Positions 41,930 through 43,649 of a stretch of DNA of 43,649 nucleotides are shown here, piece by piece (position 1 is the stretch's first letter; each line of letters begins with the position of its first letter). A program made the position numbers and the translations under genes. Below the pieces are notes generated by a model. That model did not search any database. It was not told the DNA's origin and worked only from the letters and a program-made list of their open reading frames with translations. This DNA comes from Longivirga sp036510975 (GTDB lineage Bacteria > Actinomycetota > Actinomycetes > S36-B12 > CAIYMF01): positions 1 to 43,649 of the forward strand of contig DATCCY010000148.1 in assembly GCA_036510975.1 (NCBI GenBank), written 5' to 3'.

Positions 41930-42697
41930 GTGCGGATGCTCCTGCCCGTCCCGGCCGAGGACCTCACCGACGCCGACCTCGACGCGGTCTACGCCTGGCC
42001 GGGCGACCCGGCACGCGAGCCGTGGCTGCGCGCGAACATGGTCATGACGGCCGACGGCGCCGCCCGCTCCCCCGACGGCCGGTCCGCGAGCATCTCGAGC
42101 GACGCCGACCGTCGCGTCTTCGGACGGCTCCGCGGACTCGCCGACGTCGTGCTCGTCGGCGCAGGAACGGCGCGCTGGGAGGGTTACCGGCCCTCTCGGG
42201 TGCGGGCCGAGCTCCTCGACCGACGTCGCGCCGCTGGGCAGACCGACGTACCCGTCATCGCCCTGGTGAGCCGGTCCCTGGACCTCGACCTCGACTCGGA
42301 CCTGCTCGCGCGTCCGGCGGCGCGCACCCTGGTGGTCACCTGCGCGTCCTCGGACCCCGTACGACGGGCCCGCGTGTCCGAGGTGGCCGACGTCGTCGTG
42401 GCCGGCGAGTCGGTCGTCGACCTCCCCGCCGCCGTGGCCTCGCTCCGCGACCGCGGTCTCCACCGGGTGCACGCCGAGGGCGGGCCGCACCTGCTCGCGG
42501 ACCTCGTGGCCGCCGACCTGCTCGACGAGCTTCTCCTCACGGTGTCGCCACTGCTCGCCGGAGGTTCGTACGGGTCCGGCACGTCGATCCCGCGGATCCT
42601 CGCAGGTGCCGCGCTGGCGGACTCCCCCCGCCGACTGCGCCTCCACCACGTTCTCGAGGACGACGGCACGCTCCTCCTGTCCTACCGCCGACGCTGA
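41930..42697 (+). CDS. RibD C-terminal / dihydrofolate reductase-fold pyrimidine reductase-like protein
   Basis: A 255-residue NADPH-dependent reductase of the RibD_C family, related to the riboflavin pathway 5-amino-6-ribosylaminouracil reductase. Family landmarks are PWLRANMVMTADGAARSPDG, ISSDADRRVFGRLRGLADVVLVGAGTA and VHAEGGPHLLADL. No deaminase domain is attached and no other riboflavin gene is nearby, so a stand-alone reductase is likely; the substrate may differ. Start is GTG 41930 with GAGGA upstream. Confidence 0.85.
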   Translation: MRMLLPVPAEDLTDADLDAVYAWPGDPAREPWLRANMVMTADGAARSPDGRSASISSDADRRVFGRLRGLADVVLVGAGTARWEGYRPSRVRAELLDRRRAAGQTDVPVIALVSRSLDLDLDSDLLARPAARTLVVTCASSDPVRRARVSEVADVVVAGESVVDLPAAVASLRDRGLHRVHAEGGPHLLADLVAADLLDELLLTVSPLLAGGSYGSGTSIPRILAGAALADSPRRLRLHHVLEDDGTLLLSYRRR

Positions 42698-42721
42698 CCC
42701 CGGGTCCTCGCGGTGAAGGCC

Positions 42722-43649
42722 TAGTGGTGTGTATCGTTAGTTGATTGACACTTGATGTGCGGGAAGATGGGTCATGCCCGCTCTTGCTGCCCCGGCTTTG
42801 GTCCTGCGCGATGGTGACCGTGAGGTGCTCGCGTCCTGGACTCGGTCCTCGAGTGCGACCGCGGGGTCCGCGCAGCGGGCGCGGATCGTGCTGCTGGCCG
42901 CGGACGGGCTGGCGAACACCGAGATCGCTGCCCGGGTCGGGGTCTCGCGCCCAACGGTCATCGCCTGGCGTGCCCGGTATGAGACCGCCGGCCTGGACGG
43001 GCTGGACGACGAGCCCCGCTCGGGTCGCCCGCGTTATGTCGATCACGAGGCGATCATCGCCGCGACGTTGAGCCCGCCACCGAAGAAGCTGGGCGTGACG
43101 CACTGGTCGAGCCGGCTGCTCGCCACCCCCCTGGGGGTCGGGAACGCGACGATCGCGCGGGCCTGGCGGGAGTACGGGGTCCAGCCGTGGCGGCGCGAGA
43201 CATTCAAGTTCTCCACCGACCCCGAGCTCGTCGCGAAGGTCACCGACGTGATCGGGTTGTACCTGGCACCGCCGGAGAACGCGATCGTGCTCTGCGTGGA
43301 CGAGAAGTCCCAGATCCAGGCCCTGGACCGGACCGCGCCGATCCTGCCGATGCGCCCCGGGCTGCCCGAGCGGGCCACCCACGACTACGTCCGGCACGGA
43401 ACGACCACCCTGTTCGCGGCCCTGGACATCGCGACCGGGCAGGTCACCGGGACCTGCCTGCCGCGGCACCGCCACCAGGAGTTCCTGCGGTTCCTCAAAC
43501 AGGTCGCCCGCGCCTACCCCGATCAGCAACTGCACCTGATCATGGACAACTACGCCACGCACAAACGGGTCGAGGTCCGCGACTGGCTTGCCGCGAACCC
43601 GAGGATCCGCGTGCACTTCACCCCGACCTCGGGCTCCTGGCTCAACCTC
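42722..43649 (+). mobile_element. IS630-type insertion sequence, left part only
   Basis: The element begins at or near the CTAG at 42721-42724, the site type used by IS630 elements, which duplicate TA. The 50 bases before the transposase start (TAGTGGTGTGTATCGTTAG onward) are AT-richer than the neighbourhood and should hold the left inverted repeat. The right end lies outside the window, so the boundary repeat cannot be confirmed. Confidence 0.7.
42774..43649 (+). CDS. IS630 family transposase, 3' end outside window
   Basis: 292 codons are open to the window edge. The N-terminus has a helix-turn-helix (about 48-67, NTEIAARVGVSRPTVIAWR) and a second DNA-binding segment. The DDE catalytic domain shows Asp176 in CVDEKSQIQALDRT and Asp258 in LHLIMDNYATHK, and TPTSGSWLNL at the edge is the stretch just before the third acidic residue. 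No disruption is visible. ATG 42774 is supported by GGAAGATGGG shortly upstream, an imperfect ribosome site. Confidence 0.95.
   Translation, partial: MPALAAPALVLRDGDREVLASWTRSSSATAGSAQRARIVLLAADGLANTEIAARVGVSRPTVIAWRARYETAGLDGLDDEPRSGRPRYVDHEAIIAATLSPPPKKLGVTHWSSRLLATPLGVGNATIARAWREYGVQPWRRETFKFSTDPELVAKVTDVIGLYLAPPENAIVLCVDEKSQIQALDRTAPILPMRPGLPERATHDYVRHGTTTLFAALDIATGQVTGTCLPRHRHQEFLRFLKQVARAYPDQQLHLIMDNYATHKRVEVRDWLAANPRIRVHFTPTSGSWLNL

Noticed and set aside
1..43649. CRISPR array, toxin-antitoxin pair, phage or defence system
   Set aside because: No regularly spaced direct repeats, integrase, restriction or Cas-like genes were seen; the only mobile features are the IS630 element and the DUF222 remnant.

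Overview
The window is GC-rich actinobacterial chromosome. Core gene order is the one familiar from Actinobacteria: aspS/hisS, cyclophilin, relA, apt, secF/secD/yajC, ruvBAC, yebC, pdxT/pdxS, then pimA, a PIM acyltransferase, pgsA, a HIT gene and thrS. An SsgB-like gene, phosphatidylinositol mannoside genes, frequent GTG starts and 4-base stop/start overlaps fit a high-GC actinomycete, perhaps a Nocardioides-like lineage. The genus is inference.

Left part (1-8.9 kb): a truncated rarA at the edge, a GNAT acetyltransferase, the aspS-hisS-metallohydrolase block on the minus strand, then a membrane-anchored cyclophilin and a DUF349 protein on the plus strand. A very strong palindrome ends this block against relA. 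From 8.9 to 20.1 kb lies an almost continuous minus-strand series: relA, apt, secF, secD, yajC, ruvB, ruvA, ruvC, yebC, pdxT, pdxS. It covers stringent response, purine salvage, protein export, Holliday junction processing and vitamin B6 synthesis. A good LexA-type box precedes ruvC.

Middle part (20.3-31.6 kb): a DUF3048 lipoprotein, a LemA-like membrane protein, pimA, acyltransferase and pgsA (phosphatidylinositol and PIM synthesis), an EF-G-like gene on the opposite strand with altered GTPase motifs, a DCC protein, HIT, thrS and a secreted sugar dehydrogenase-like protein. A tRNA-Val (CAC) with a strong downstream hairpin closes it.

Right part (31.7-43.6 kb) is more accessory: ssgB-like, a DsbA-like protein lacking the first active-site cysteine, a frameshifted DUF222 remnant with an SOS-like box, an antiporter coupled to pabC and pabB, a tRNA Gly-Cys-Val cluster, a nitronate monooxygenase-family enzyme with a palindromic operator candidate, a cytochrome P450, a MOSC protein, PPK2, a GlsB/YeaQ membrane protein, a RibD-like reductase, and an IS630-type insertion running off the right edge.

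No stretch above 300 bases lacks a gene. I found no CRISPR array, phage block, biosynthetic cluster or clearly new multi-gene system. The least explained signals are three large intergenic palindromes (8873-8938, 38703-38768, 41813-41894), the third built from four alternating copies of one octamer, followed by several proteins whose key catalytic residues are changed.
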